Source of the DNA: Paraphoma chrysanthemicola
Lineage: Eukaryota; Ascomycota; Dothideomycetes; Pleosporales; Phaeosphaeriaceae
Length of the DNA stretch: 64,000 bases
Assembly: GCA_020744225.1 (NCBI GenBank)
Contig: JAGMWG010000017.1
Span: 186,001-250,000, forward strand
Direction of reading: 5' to 3'
The position numbers and the translations under genes were made by a program. This document shows, piece by piece, positions 44,795 to 55,775 of this stretch. Positions within the stretch are counted from its first letter, which is position 1. Each line of letters begins with the position of its first letter. A model generated the notes under the pieces. It made no database searches. It had not been told where the DNA came from and saw only the letters and a list, made by a program, of their open reading frames with translations.

Positions 44795-47132
44795 ATGTTT
44801 CGATGGTGGGCAGCCGCTTCCTTTGGATTGGCGACGGCGCTGCAGCCCCTGCCACCACTTGAGGAGGTGCAAACAAGGAGCAACACAACGGCCACCGGCT
44901 TCACGCTTCGCGATGCACCTAGGACTGTGTATATACAACGCGCATTCGCCGATGTCCGCGATACACAGGGACTCACGCTGATACCGCCTACTGCATACCA
45001 GTTTGCAGAGACTTTTCGCCAAGATCTTGTGTCCTTGTTCGGTGGTAATTGGACTCTTCAAGAAGTTGATTCGTGGCCGACCTCAGGAATTCTCCTTGGA
45101 CCGGCCAGGGATGATGTGTCTACACTGACTTATGAGAATGGAATCGAGACCGAGGAAGGGTACGAACTGGAAATCAGGAATAGCAGCGTGTTCATTGGCG
45201 GGACGGGTGCCCGAGGCATGTTCTGGGGCACACGCACGCTTCTCCAACAATTGCTGATTGCGAACGGATCTTCCTTACAGCCAGCTCGAATCTCCGACGC
45301 GCCAGCGTATGCTACGCGCGGTTACATGTTGGACGCGGGGCGAAAGTGGTACACAGCTGGCTTCCTAAAGGAACTTTGTGCATACGCCTCGTTCTTCAAG
45401 GTCTCGGAATTTCATTATCACTCCAGCGACAACTACCCACTGAATCGTGGCCGGAATGAAACGTGGGATGAGGTCTTCTCTCATTTCTCGCTCTACCCCG
45501 AAGAAAATTCAGATCTGCAAGGACTTGTTCAGCGCAAGAATGAGACACTGTCGCGAGCAGAGTTCGAGGACCTGCAAGAGCAATGCGCGCGACGGGGTGT
45601 GACGATCATACCCGAGATTGAGGCCCCGGGTCATGCACTTGCAATCACAAAGTGGAAGCCGGAGCTTGCGTTGGCCAAGAAGGACCTCCTGAATCTTAGC
45701 CACCCGGATGCGATCCCCACGGTCAAGGCCATATGGACCGAGTTCCTACCCTGGTTCAAGACGAAGGAAGTCCATATCGGGGCGGATGAATATGCCGCAG
45801 AGCTTGCAGATGACTATATCGGCTTTGTGAACGAGATGGCCACTTTTGTCAACACCACGGCCGGCAAGCGCATTCGCATATGGGGTACGTATGAGCCATC
45901 AGAAAATCTGACCATCTCGAAAGACATCATTGTCCAACATTGGCAATACGGTCAGTCGGATCCTGTTCAACTGCAGAATGATGGCTATCAGCTTATCAAC
46001 TCTGAGGACTGGTGGGCATACATGAGTTTGAAGAATGACCATACTCCCATTCTGCCGGCTCCATATCCTCAGTTCTACAACACCACACGCACACTGAACT
46101 TTGCGAACAGGCCAGGTTGGCAATGGGAACCGTCCTTATACAATCCAGTTAATACGAGCCAGCAGCTTGCCTTTAATGCGAGTGGGAACAAAGGAGCCAT
46201 TTTGGCGGCTTGGAACGACAACGGTCCAGATGCAACGACACAACTTGAAGCATTCTATGCGATGCGAGAGGGGATCCCAGTGATGGGTGCACGAGCGTGG
46301 TCAGGCCATCGAGGCGCAAACCTCAGTGCAGATCAGCTCCCCGGCAGCATTGCGTTCTTGGTAAGTAGTGAAAAATATGCCAGAGCTATTACAGTGATGA
46401 TATGCATGCTGACGCTGCGACTAGGCACCGAAAGCACCTGGTCAAAACCTCGACCGTAGGTTACCCAGTTCCCAAAATCCTTGGAAAACTACGCCACTCA
46501 TCTCCTGGACACAACGTTCGACGGTGAGCGGTAATATGAGCAGAGGCTCGTATGGCCCTCCGTATACATTAACGCTCAACGTGTCGGCGCCTTTCACGCT
46601 TTCTGGAGCGGACACCACGCTCTCGCTTGCCAGCCCTCCTGCCAATTCGACCGATCCGTCCACGCTTGTGTTCACGACATCCGATGGCTTTCCGTATCCC
46701 CTGAGAAACGTTTCGGCCAACGATGGTGGTGATCCAGGGCATCCCGGCCGTATTTGGACGAATCAGTCTTCGTCTACACACGAACCCGTGCCGATCACAC
46801 TACCGGCGTCTTTGCGCATTGAGACAGACGTTGTGAATGGCAGTCGGGTGTGGATAAATGATACTTTCGCTGGACGCTTTGAGGTATTCGTGTATGGAGG
46901 CCGCAACACAGTTTTCAGCTGGAGTCAAATGGCGCTTGTGGCACCGCTCAATCACGTAGATGGTGGAGTGGACAGCCTTGTTCTGGAGCCCGGCGTGGGA
47001 CTGTCAGGGAAGGGCAAGGGCAATGGAGGGTCCGCACCACCCGGAACTGGTGCTGGCAGACGGATGGAACCATTAGGAATGAATGCCTGTGGTATCATGG
47101 CGTTTACCGTGCTTGTATTAGTCTTTGCATAG
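44795..47132 (+). CDS. GH20 beta-N-acetylhexosaminidase, secreted, possibly GPI-anchored
   Basis: Exons 44795-46360 and 46425-47132 (64-bp intron, phase 0) give 757 residues. GH20 enzymes cut terminal N-acetylglucosamine or galactosamine from chitin oligomers and glycans. A signal peptide (FRWWAAASFGLATALQ) opens the protein. A GH20b-type domain is followed by the barrel, with RGYMLDAGRKWY, FHYHSSDNYPL and the catalytic pair in HIGADEY. Many NxS/T sites fit secretion. The C-terminal 200 residues form a separate all-beta-looking domain (after SGHRGANL), and the end GMNACGIMAFTVLVLVFA after a Gly/Ser/Pro-rich linker looks like a GPI-attachment signal. ATG 44795 is preferred to an upstream in-frame ATG at 44630 that would bury the signal peptide. 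Confidence 0.92.
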
Positions 47133-47493
47133 CGCTTCGACCTTGCGAATTCATTTAATTTCACAGTGCGAAATCCATGTAAAGCATTCAGGACTGTTCT
47201 CACAGGTAAATGGTTTGGCATTTGCATGCACCTGGCGCTACCGATATCATCTTTCCATTCTACCATTTTCCCCCTACACGTGCACAGTAGGCTTCAGTGT
47301 CTCCTGTCTGTTCCATTGACTGCGCGACCTCTGGTTTCACACCGATGAAGAAGGCTTCTCGGGGATTGAGCTTCTAGTTGTCTTGCTATTTCAAGCTGGC
47401 AAGTGGTTAGGTGCATGTGTTTGAGGGAAAGATCGAACATGTCAGGGTAGCTTATGCGAGTATCTGTAGTTTTCGAGCCCGCTCAGCCCCACA
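47133..47493. other. convergent intergenic space
   Basis: 3' sides of the hexosaminidase and the oxygenase; nothing else seen. Confidence 0.45.
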
Positions 47494-48625
47494 TCAGTAA
47501 GTCGCCGTCAGTCGTTGTATCAAGTAGTCTCCGCTCGTCACATCTCCGTACTTCCTCCCAGCCTCTTCATAAGTACCCGGAATTGCCTCTATCATGCGTT
47601 CGTAATTCGGGTTGCAGAAGTAGGCAATCGAGTACCTCGGTGGATACTCTTCCTTGTCGGCATCCTCTGCTCTGGGCGGCGGCTCCACTACACGGTGCTT
47701 GGTCGATTTGATGGTATCGTTGGACCAACGTGCAAGCAAGTCGCCAGCGTTGACCACAATAGTGCCTTCGATAGGCGTAGCGTCGACGAAAGTGCCTTTG
47801 GGTGAACGAACCTGCAGCCCGCCACGAACGTCCTGGAATAAGAGTGTGATGGAGCCTGGTGGGACGTCAGCGTTGGTGGTACATATCATGTTGCAGTGTG
47901 CGTACCGTAATCGCTGTGCTCTCCTGCTCTGACCTGCAGCTGCCCATCGTTGCGCTTGAAGATCTTCTTGGATACGCCAGGATAGTGCAGCAGTCGCAGA
48001 GTGTTGTCGCCTGCGTCGGTGAAGCCATCGAACCAGCTTTCCTCGATGCCCATGCCTAAGGCGATGGCCCTCATGACTTGCATGTGCAAGCTCTTGCACG
48101 TCTCGAAGAAGCTCATCATTGTACTTTTGAACACACGAGCTTCGTCGTCCCCGCTGGGCCACATGTTTGGCGTCTCAGGCTGGTCGTCGCGCCCAATTTC
48201 GAGGCTCTCTTTCAGGTCGGGCACGGTTTTACGCAGCTCTTCCTCAGTGCCAGTCTCTTCCAGGACCACCAGCTTCTCCCGCCCCTGCGCTGTGTAGCCT
48301 CTGTTCGCAGCGGCTGAGTACCAGGCTAGTGCGTCTTTTTGGTTTGGTGGCCGAGCAAAGAACTTGGCGCTGTGGGAGAAGACGGTCGACACTGTTGCGG
48401 GCGATATGCCGTGGTTTTTGAGGTAGATGAAGCCGGCATTCTGGAAGCCTTCGAGCACGGCATTGGCCGTCGCCTTCTTTGCGTCGGGGTCATTGGAGAG
48501 AAACAGGCCAAAGTCGATGAGCTGGCACGCGTTAGAATGGCCTACTGGTACACATAAACGCTCCTACATACGGGGATGACGAGGTCGTCCTTTGCGACTG
48601 CCTGCTCAATGGTTGTGCCTGCCAT
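47494..48625 (-). CDS. 2-oxoglutarate/Fe(II)-dependent oxygenase, IPNS-like
   Basis: Exons 48572-48625, 47906-48521 and 47494-47855 (two 50-bp introns) give 343 residues. This superfamily hydroxylates, desaturates or cyclises small molecules. The DIOX_N domain starts at VIPLIDFGLFLSN across the first splice and includes GFIYLKNHGIS. The iron-binding triad is HxD in GEHSDYGSITLLFQD, completed only by the second splice, and the His in STKHRVVEPP; the 2-oxoglutarate Arg lies in RYSIAYFCNP. Length is typical. Close relatives include isopenicillin N synthase-like and gibberellin-oxidase-like enzymes; the substrate is unknown. Confidence 0.94.
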
Positions 48626-48781
48626 GGCCCGGTACGCAGCAGCAGCAGCAGCTACCTTGAAAAGAGGAAACTGAACGCAGGGAGCGCAAGCTACGGCGGC
48701 TGCTGGGCTACTATCCAGAGGACTTTGAGTGATGGACAATCAGGTCTAGATGCCGCGACCGGTGCGCTCCCGGCGGCGGCC

Positions 48782-49157
48782 ATGTCCGCCCTCGCTCGAC
48801 CATGGCGAGATGCCCAGATGATGCAGGAGGGGCTGGTGCCGGAGTCGGAAGGTGCAGACGACGACCCTGATAAGACGGAAGGTGGGGTAAGCACGAACCT
48901 CAACACCTGCTGCACCTTGCCATGGGACAACCGATCCCTCCTCCCATCCGCATTTTCATTTGAAGGTGGCGCAGATGTATTCAAAAGCCACTTGGACAAT
49001 TATAGCAGCCTGGAATTGGGAGCCTGAAGGTCCCAAGCATTCTATCAAGGTCTCGCTGGAGGAAATGCCCTGTGCGAATGCCTCAAGCACTGTCCCACCC
49101 GACATGTTAGGGTGCAGTAGCATCGCGACATCTCCAGCCGACGGCCATTCCTCCTAG
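48782..49157 (+). CDS. possible small protein, unknown
   Basis: ATG 48782 with exons 48782-48886 and 48966-49157 (79-bp intron, donor GTAAGC) would give 98 residues. The sequence is charged at first (PESEGADDDPDKTE), then has VAQMYSKATWTIIAAWNWEPEG. No family is known to me. Support is only frame closure and good splice borders, and the 3' end lies 24 bases from the end of the transporter gene, so it may be chance. Confidence 0.3.
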
Positions 49158-49181
49158 CTTCACTTCAAATCTGAAAAAAGC

Positions 49182-50884
49182 TCAGCTGTTGTTATCAGTC
49201 GCTACGCCCCAGAAGTATGCCGCCCAAGCACCTGCAATAAAGAAGAGCAGCGCGATGAACAAGGACAACCCCAACTTCCGCGTCCTCAATCCTTCGGCAC
49301 CGCATTCCGAACTCTCCTTGCGCTCATTAATCACATCCCCCTTCAGACTTCTTTGCTTCTTAGTCCACTGCAAGATCTTTGCATCGACATGCCAGAAACT
49401 GCACGCCAAAAGCGTCCCGGCAACCACAACTGAGCCTGCTGCGAGCACCACGTAGACGATGACAACATTATCGTACGAGTTGTTGTCGCGATCCTGGATG
49501 ACGCCCGTGATAATCCGGATAATGATGTTCATGCTGTTGTTTACGGCAACCTTGATAGCATACCCAGAGCCAAAGACTTCCTGATACCGCATGGAAGTAC
49601 GGATGCTGTCGATGATGACTGTAGGGCCGAAGCTAGATGCCACTGCGTAGATACCAAAGGAAGCAGCAGTACCGCCAATCGAGGGGCCCCAGGCTGCCAA
49701 ACACATCGCAAGGAGCATGCCGAGACCGCAGACGAGCATAAGACTCGCTCGGTTGCCAAAGAGGTCCACGAAGACACCAATCAGGGGTACCAGGAAGAAA
49801 CCAAGGTACTGCGACATTGCGGAGTACCAGCCAGCAGTCACCGCGTCAATGTCGAAGCGCTGCTCGGCCATCTCTGTCGCGTTCTGAGAGTACACAACCG
49901 CGGCGCTGGTTTGACAAAGCGAGAAGCCAACCACGACCCAAAAGGTCCACGGGAGTCTCAGCATCTTCCCTATCTCGAATTTCTTGCTCTTTTCTGTCAA
50001 CTTTTCACCTGTCGCCGGATCTTGCATGCCAGCATACATTCTCTGGCACCAGCGGGTGAAGAGCCAAAATATCAGTGTGATGACGTTGGTGAAGAGGTTC
50101 ATAAACACTGCTGTCCAATAGACCCAGCTAAAGTCACCAGTGTTCTTCGCGATGACGTTCGCTGTGGCTTTTCCAACGAAAGAGCCGATCTTGCCAATGC
50201 CGAGTTCGAATCCAAGGGTGGATGCGAAGCCGTTGGATGGCGCAAACCAGGAGCTGAACACCTTGTACTGCGCGACCTGCGTAGCAATGTCGCCAAAGGC
50301 CTGAACAATTACGCCGAAGATCATGAACTTGTACGAGCGCACCGTGGTCGCTGCTGCAATGAATATGGCGCCTACGCTGAATATAGCATTTCCCCAGAGC
50401 ATGGCACCTATGAATTTTGGTAAGCGTGGACTTGAAATACGGAAGAATGTTTAACTGACTTGCACCACCAATGCGATCAGTGACGAGCCCGCTCACAAGG
50501 ATCAGAGCCGTCTTCATGAAGTCCTCGCTTGCTTCAAGGACGGCGAATTGTGCATTGTTTATGTGCAATTGCTGTCGAGTCAACGTGGACCAATACTGGA
50601 GCGACAGGAGCGCAGCGACTTACTTTCTTGACGGTACTCTTCATTGCACCTGTTACACCCGAAGACCAATGCGATCCAAATCCCACTGCAGTCACGAGCA
50701 GAACTGAGATCAGCTTCATGCGTAGTGGGACTAGCGATGCCTGCTCGTTGTGACTACCATTGTCTGCAGATGGCTCGCTGCTCGCGACCACGATGTCTGC
50801 GCCTGTTTTTTGGGCTTCAGTACTTCGCTCATTCTGATAAGTCGCAGTACTATTTCTCGTAAGTACTGGTGTCGCTGACATCAT
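49182..50884 (-). CDS. major facilitator superfamily transporter, MFSD1-like
   Basis: Exons 50624-50884, 50460-50571 and 49182-50407 (introns 52 bp each) give 532 residues with 11-12 likely membrane helices. A Ser/Thr-rich cytosolic head comes first. The second exon supplies NNAQFAVLEASEDFMKTALILVSGLVTDRIGG, which holds the A-like loop between helices 2 and 3. The pattern AFGDIATQVAQYKVFSSWFAPSNGFASTLGFE resembles the lysosomal MFSD1 group and fungal relatives more than drug or sugar transporters; cargo is unknown. GATA-type sites (AGATAAGA near 50931 and GGATAAGA near 51194) lie upstream. Confidence 0.88.
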
Positions 50885-51592
50885 GGTCGTGCTGCGCGCT
50901 TGCGGTGATATTGAAGAGTAGGCAGATGATCAGATAAGATTGAAGGTGCATGCATGCACTTATAAAAGCCGCAGCCGGAGCCGGAAATGCATGCAGCGAA
51001 AATTTATCAGATCAAAAATTTGACAAGCCATCCGCTTCGGAGGTCTGCATTGGTGTAGTCAAGCGGGTCCGGGCCGATTAGCACTTACCTGAACGAGTCG
51101 GGGGGCTTTCGTTGATACCCTGTCTTGACTCAAGCCATCAACACCGATAACATTACGATCGTACCACAAAGTTATCATGGCACGTTTCCACATCGGATAA
51201 GACTCTTTTGAAGACTCTCACCTAAATTTCCAGCTGCAGCCTAAACTTCGTACAGCACAAAAGATCTTAGGATCTAGGCTGTGACATGTTGTCGGACGAG
51301 TGCTCTAGCGACTTTATGGTGATTCTGCGTTACAATTTATACAATGGGCGAGAACAAGGGAAATAGTATCATACCCATCAAATCGACCTTGACAGCCAAA
51401 GGTTAGGAGTGTCCGAACCCAGTATCATCCTTCGAAAATCACGTCTTGACCATTCCATGATATGCTACGGACCATCTATGTTTATAAAAGGTACATTCTG
51501 TGACTGGTCGCAACGTTGAGTCAACTCATTTGACACCATATCTCAGTCGTGACCCCTGTGATATGACTCGCGACAGACACTTCGATGCCCAA
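50885..51592. other. upstream region of the MFS gene
   Basis: It has two GATA-like motifs (about 50931 and 51194) and TATA-like stretches (about 50960 and 51482). No gene is seen. Confidence 0.4.
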
Positions 51593-52463
51593 TCAATGAT
51601 GCGGCACGTCCATTATCCTGCTTCCATCCCAGACTCCCCAAATCTTATTCAAAACACCCTGTTTCTCCACCGTCTCTTGCAAGCTCTTGAGGGCTGCAAG
51701 CCGAACACTCTTATCCTGACCACGAGCCCCACGACTATCGGCACGTCCTCCTGCGATGAGCTCCCACTTCACTTCATTTCTCCTAGGCTGGAGATGCGCC
51801 ACAGGCTCGCTATGGACAGTGATGGGCTCACGAGCTTGAAGGAAGGCAAAAGAAGACGGACCATCGGTATGTTCGCGGACTTCAAGAATCCTAGTCGCCA
51901 GAAGAGGGTAGTATATATGCGCTGTGTCTAAACCAGTCAGCTTCCAAAACTGTCCCGATAGAGGAGGCCAGAAACCTGAACGACTTACTCACGATCGCGA
52001 TCTTGAGCTCATTGGCCAACTCCGCCACAATGACTTCTTTCTGCTCGTATGTCGCAATTTCCGCAAGCGTGACGCAGAGTTGTCGCCCTCCTACCAGACT
52101 TCCACTCAACGCGGCTACTGCCCTCTTCGCCTCATCTTCTCCAACAAGCCATACGAAAGCACGGAACTGGTACGAGAAGCTCGATGTAGCCGGTAAGGTG
52201 AACGCGGGGGAGATAATGAAGCCTCTAGATAGCACCTGGATATTGTGGCGTGTGAGACCTGGCGGGAAGTTGGACAGTTCCACCGCGACAAGAGGAAGTG
52301 TGTCTGACTTTCGCGTCATGGCCTTCATGTCGACTGAGATTGGGTTGATTGGAATGGGAATGGGTGGTGGCGCATTTCGGCGGTTGTGTAGCGAACGGAT
52401 GGTCTTGCTGAAGAGCTGTGAGCTTTTGTCAGTATCGCTTTTTGGCGCAGTTGATGTAGACAT
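51593..52463 (-). CDS. RRM-like protein, unknown function
   Basis: Exons 51989-52463 and 51593-51927 (61-bp intron, donor GTAAGT, phase 1) give 269 residues. About residues 58-132 look like one divergent RNA-recognition motif: VAVELSNFPPGLTRHNIQVL as strand 1 and helix 1, FRAFVWLVGEDEAKRAVAAL as strand 3 and helix 2, then LCVTLAE. The RNP aromatic residues are only partly kept. The second exon adds a 110-residue tail rich in charged residues (EVREHTDGPSSFAF, LAALKSLQETVEKQGVLN). Without the splice the frame ends early and the tail is lost. RNA binding is inference. Confidence 0.68.
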
Positions 52464-52762
52464 CGTGATGCGGCGCAGTGAACAGTTGAGGGTGATGGCG
52501 ATTTGCTCGTACGCTTTGAGAAAGCTCGCGTATGCGCAACACTATGTGGTTCCTAGAATAGGGCCCGGTTGGGTTCATGCGTTTGTTTTCACTTTCACCT
52601 CGCGCTCTCGCACAGTTGACTTGAACACTGGCAATGGCTACGACACAATTGACAAGTCGCATAAAGCACCTACTACCCTGGTAGTATCAAACCGTCAAAC
52701 TATCAGCCTATTACTGCTAACATGATTACGACACTATCATCAAAGATGCGGCTACATACGTC

Positions 52763-53386
52763 TTATTTCACTTGCACCACAACTTCCCCCTCTCCATCTG
52801 GGTTTTCAAAGCCATTCCAATAATAGTCGAATGTCTCCCTACTAATATCCAATGCCGAGTCCGCCGTCTTGATGCCCTTGCTTCTCTGACGGATCCGCGT
52901 CCAGAGACACTCCTTCCCACTTTCGCCTTCAGCTTTAAGAAAAACTAGTACAACTCTTGCTCCTGCCTTTTCGGCTATGCCGCGATACTCGTCTCGATCC
53001 TCCTTTGCATAGAAAGAACGCTCTAGTATAATGTCCTTCTTCTCATCTAATAGCGCGCGGAAGGTCGACATGTATATCTCGTCTTGTTCGTCTTGGTACT
53101 CTGCATATAGAGACGGAGATGCCTCGTAGTCGATGCCATAGATGCCGTGACGCTGGTGGATGATCTCGTCACCTGAGATGCGGTGGAAATTAGGATATGC
53201 GGCTTCTATGGCCTTCGCGAGCGTAGTTTTGCCAGAGCCTTTCATCTTCTTAGCAAGTCTCCAAGACACGTCTTCTAATCCGATAAGTTCACCTGCGATA
53301 CCACATGTCATCACAACAACGGGATGATTGTCTGGCGCATTGCGCTGCAGATGTGGACCAAGAACATTGCGCACCGTGAAATCCAT
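52763..53386 (-). CDS. P-loop kinase / zeta-toxin-fold-like ATPase
   Basis: Exons 53293-53386 and 52763-53238 with a 54-bp intron give 189 residues. The fold is that of small P-loop kinases (AAA_33 type): the Walker A motif CGIAGSGKTTLAKAI is rebuilt only when the intron is removed, and ISGDEI follows with the expected acidic residue. IILERSFYAKEDRDEY resembles the lid and Walker B side, ARVVLVFLKAEGE the last strand. Such proteins phosphorylate small molecules or RNA ends; the substrate is unknown. The intron is a multiple of three and has no stop, so the unspliced message encodes an 18-residue insert inside the ATP-binding loop. Confidence 0.88.
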   Translation of the reverse strand: MDFTVRNVLGPHLQRNAPDNHPVVVMTCGIAGELIGLEDVSWRLAKKMKGSGKTTLAKAIEAAYPNFHRISGDEIIHQRHGIYGIDYEASPSLYAEYQDEQDEIYMSTFRALLDEKKDIILERSFYAKEDRDEYRGIAEKAGARVVLVFLKAEGESGKECLWTRIRQRSKGIKTADSALDISRETFDYYWNGFENPDGEGEVVVQVK

Positions 53387-53813
53387 GTCATAGAAGGGTA
53401 CACTGCGATTCCTGGGGTCAGCACAGACAAAACGTATAACGTGGAGATGTTGACGCTTGTTGTTAGTCGTAGAATGCGTGGTTGTGTATGCCTGGCCGAT
53501 GACTCATCAGTGCTAGACACATTGCTTTGCCTGTGTGAGCTTGCAGATCGGTTCACGTGAGCTCGGTCTCATTGCGCAAATTCCAGAAATGGAAGCGTAA
53601 GCCACAAACTGATGATAATGTTGAGTGCTGACCATGAGTTGATATAAGTCGTAGGTTCCAACACTTGCCCCAGGCTGCCTGCCTGGTACAGTAAACACTA
53701 TTACCCGGGCACTCTAACTAGCGAAGGCCGGAGGATCAAACATCCACAAATTCGCTGGTACACTTCGTACGAAACGTCGATGATGGCGTTCTGCTCCCAA
53801 GGCCCTGCGAGCC
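53387..53813. other. intergenic
   Basis: Promoter of the kinase gene and 3' side of the flavoprotein; nothing else seen. Confidence 0.4.
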
Positions 53814-55310
53814 TTAACTTCTCGACCGCCATGTTGCATGTCGATGCAGCATGTAGTCTTTCGATCGAATGCTCTTCCAAATGCCCCAGAAGCCTCCAAT
53901 TGGCCAGATGTTCTTCAGCCTCATCCCCATATTCTTGTTCATAGCTTCCGTGTATTTGTTGATATCGACATGGACCTTGTCGTACACTGCCGGCAGGGCA
54001 CCATCTGCGCGGTATTTCTTGCGCAGCTTCTCGTGCCACTCAGAGTCAAATTGCGACCAGAATTCCCTTTTGGTGTAATAAGTATGCGCATAGAGCCATT
54101 TCATGCCGCCCATCTCGCCCAAGGTTTTCTCTAAAGCGCGATTTTTCGCGAGGTAGGTCACGGGATCTTTAGGTCCAAATCCCCAAAGCCCAATGTTCAG
54201 CATTTGCTCGTCCTTCAATTCTCCTTTGGTGTGCGGATGCATCGTCGGCTGTGGACTTTGTTTGAGCGGACAGAGCCAGATCGGCCAGATGTTGAAAGTT
54301 TTGTCTGTATAGTCAATGAACTTCGCTGCGTTCGGGTATGGCAAGGCCATGTCTTGCACAATGTACCGTGTAGCGATGCCCGAAGCGTGAAGAGCGCGAT
54401 ACAGCATGCGCGTGTGGCAGAAATCGTCCAGGAACCAACGGGTGAAGGAGTTGAAGGGAAATCGCATATATTCGAAGGCACTGCGGCCCACCCAAAATCC
54501 ACCACGATCGTAGCGGAACATGTACTCAGCCAATGGCACGTACTCCACGACTGGCTTGCTTGAAGAACGAGTAACGCTTTCAACATGCAAATAAAACCAA
54601 GGATCCCATGGATTGCTGAAAGTCTGAGGTTTGCTGTCAGGCGGAAGCTCGTCGGTCATTTCGCCCGTGACGATGGCACCGTGATCTTTGCTGAACAGAA
54701 TACCATCAACGTAATCATTTTTCTCTCCTGCCGAGCCCTCTGTGTGCTCTCGAGTTTCCCTGACAGCTTGGGACACGCTTCGAACTGGCCAATAAGTTGT
54801 TTTGACGTACTTTTTGGCTTGCAAAAGCTGTAGATCGACAAGTGTGGTGACTCCGAGTGTTCCGACTGCACCAGCGGCTCCAGAAAATAAGTCGCTGTTC
54901 TCATCCTTGGAGGCTTTGACGATTTGGCCATCTGCCAGGACCATCTCAACTTCATTGATGGTCTGATCGAAGAAGCCAAACTTGAAGCTACTGCTTTCTC
55001 CTGCAGTCCCGGCATAACCACCTCCGACAGTGATTCCTGGAAACTCCATTACCACCGGTGGCACCAAACCATGCGGCAGGGTCGCCTCCACGAGGCGATC
55101 CATGGCTACATTGGGTTCGACTAAGGCGCTTTTTCTTTCCTTGTCGATTTTGATGACATTTCGTAGCTCGCTGATGTCCACGACGCGTTTCTTGAGGTTT
55201 GGACGCGTGCTATTGGTAGATCCGTGCGATATTCGAAACGGCTCTTTGCGTGCAAAGTAACCCTTCACTCCTGATGCTACCTCAGCCACAATGCGCTTGT
55301 GACGATCCAT
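53814..55310 (-). CDS. FAD-linked oxidase, DHCR24/delta(24)-sterol reductase-like
   Basis: The single exon gives 498 residues. DHCR24-type flavoproteins reduce the side-chain double bond of sterols in animals; fungal homologues exist with unclear substrates. The PCMH-type FAD domain is clear: DISELRNVIKID, LVEPNVAMDRLV, then PPVVMEFPGITVGGGYAGTAGES and EVEMVLADGQIVKAS, followed by GAVGTLGV. The second half (YDRGGFWVGRSAF, WLCPLKQS, NIGLWGFGP) follows the DHCR24 pattern. No membrane helix is evident, unlike the human protein, which has one at the N-terminus. The start at 55310 is the first ATG of the frame; the C-terminus may differ if an unseen intron exists. Confidence 0.88.
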   Translation of the reverse strand: MDRHKRIVAEVASGVKGYFARKEPFRISHGSTNSTRPNLKKRVVDISELRNVIKIDKERKSALVEPNVAMDRLVEATLPHGLVPPVVMEFPGITVGGGYAGTAGESSSFKFGFFDQTINEVEMVLADGQIVKASKDENSDLFSGAAGAVGTLGVTTLVDLQLLQAKKYVKTTYWPVRSVSQAVRETREHTEGSAGEKNDYVDGILFSKDHGAIVTGEMTDELPPDSKPQTFSNPWDPWFYLHVESVTRSSSKPVVEYVPLAEYMFRYDRGGFWVGRSAFEYMRFPFNSFTRWFLDDFCHTRMLYRALHASGIATRYIVQDMALPYPNAAKFIDYTDKTFNIWPIWLCPLKQSPQPTMHPHTKGELKDEQMLNIGLWGFGPKDPVTYLAKNRALEKTLGEMGGMKWLYAHTYYTKREFWSQFDSEWHEKLRKKYRADGALPAVYDKVHVDINKYTEAMNKNMGMRLKNIWPIGGFWGIWKSIRSKDYMLHRHATWRSRS

Positions 55311-55775
55311 GTTGAAAGAAGAAACGGCTAAAGAACGCCCAATAATGCTTGAAGTATGTTATTGATACATGTTGATGCCCTCTCGTTAGACTTGGAGTTT
55401 TGAAAGTCAATGTTTCGATGGTGATCATCGACTTTTTCCCCGGCGCTAGTCTAACTTTGGAGGTTAGCGCCGATGTGCCGCTCTCGCGCGTCGTCTTCTC
55501 GTCCTCCACCACTCCCTCGTCGCATCATTCATGGGCAAGGGCTTGATTTGGCTTCTGATTATTGCTCGCTAATTCGACTGCCTGTAGGGACACGAACAGC
55601 TAGCTACAACAGGAGCTGCCAAAACGCCGCGAGGTCATCCCTACCCTCCTCAACGAAGAGCGAGGGCGGAAACAATCCAATGCTCGCACGAAAACCTGCA
55701 CCAGCAGCTCTTGACTACCCTCCACTCCATTCATGCAATAGCCCCAAAGCAAGGCTCCTTCCCACCAGGTCTCGA
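55311..55775. other. intergenic
   Basis: Upstream of the flavoprotein and downstream of the alcohol dehydrogenase on the same strand; no gene seen. Confidence 0.4.

Noticed and set aside
51500..51931. 143-codon plus-strand frame
   Set aside because: It overlaps the second exon of the RRM-like gene on the other strand, which has better composition and exact splice closure.
52464..52762. Plus-strand frame 52003-52725
   Set aside because: It is mostly antisense to the RRM-like gene and has no ATG-led homology.
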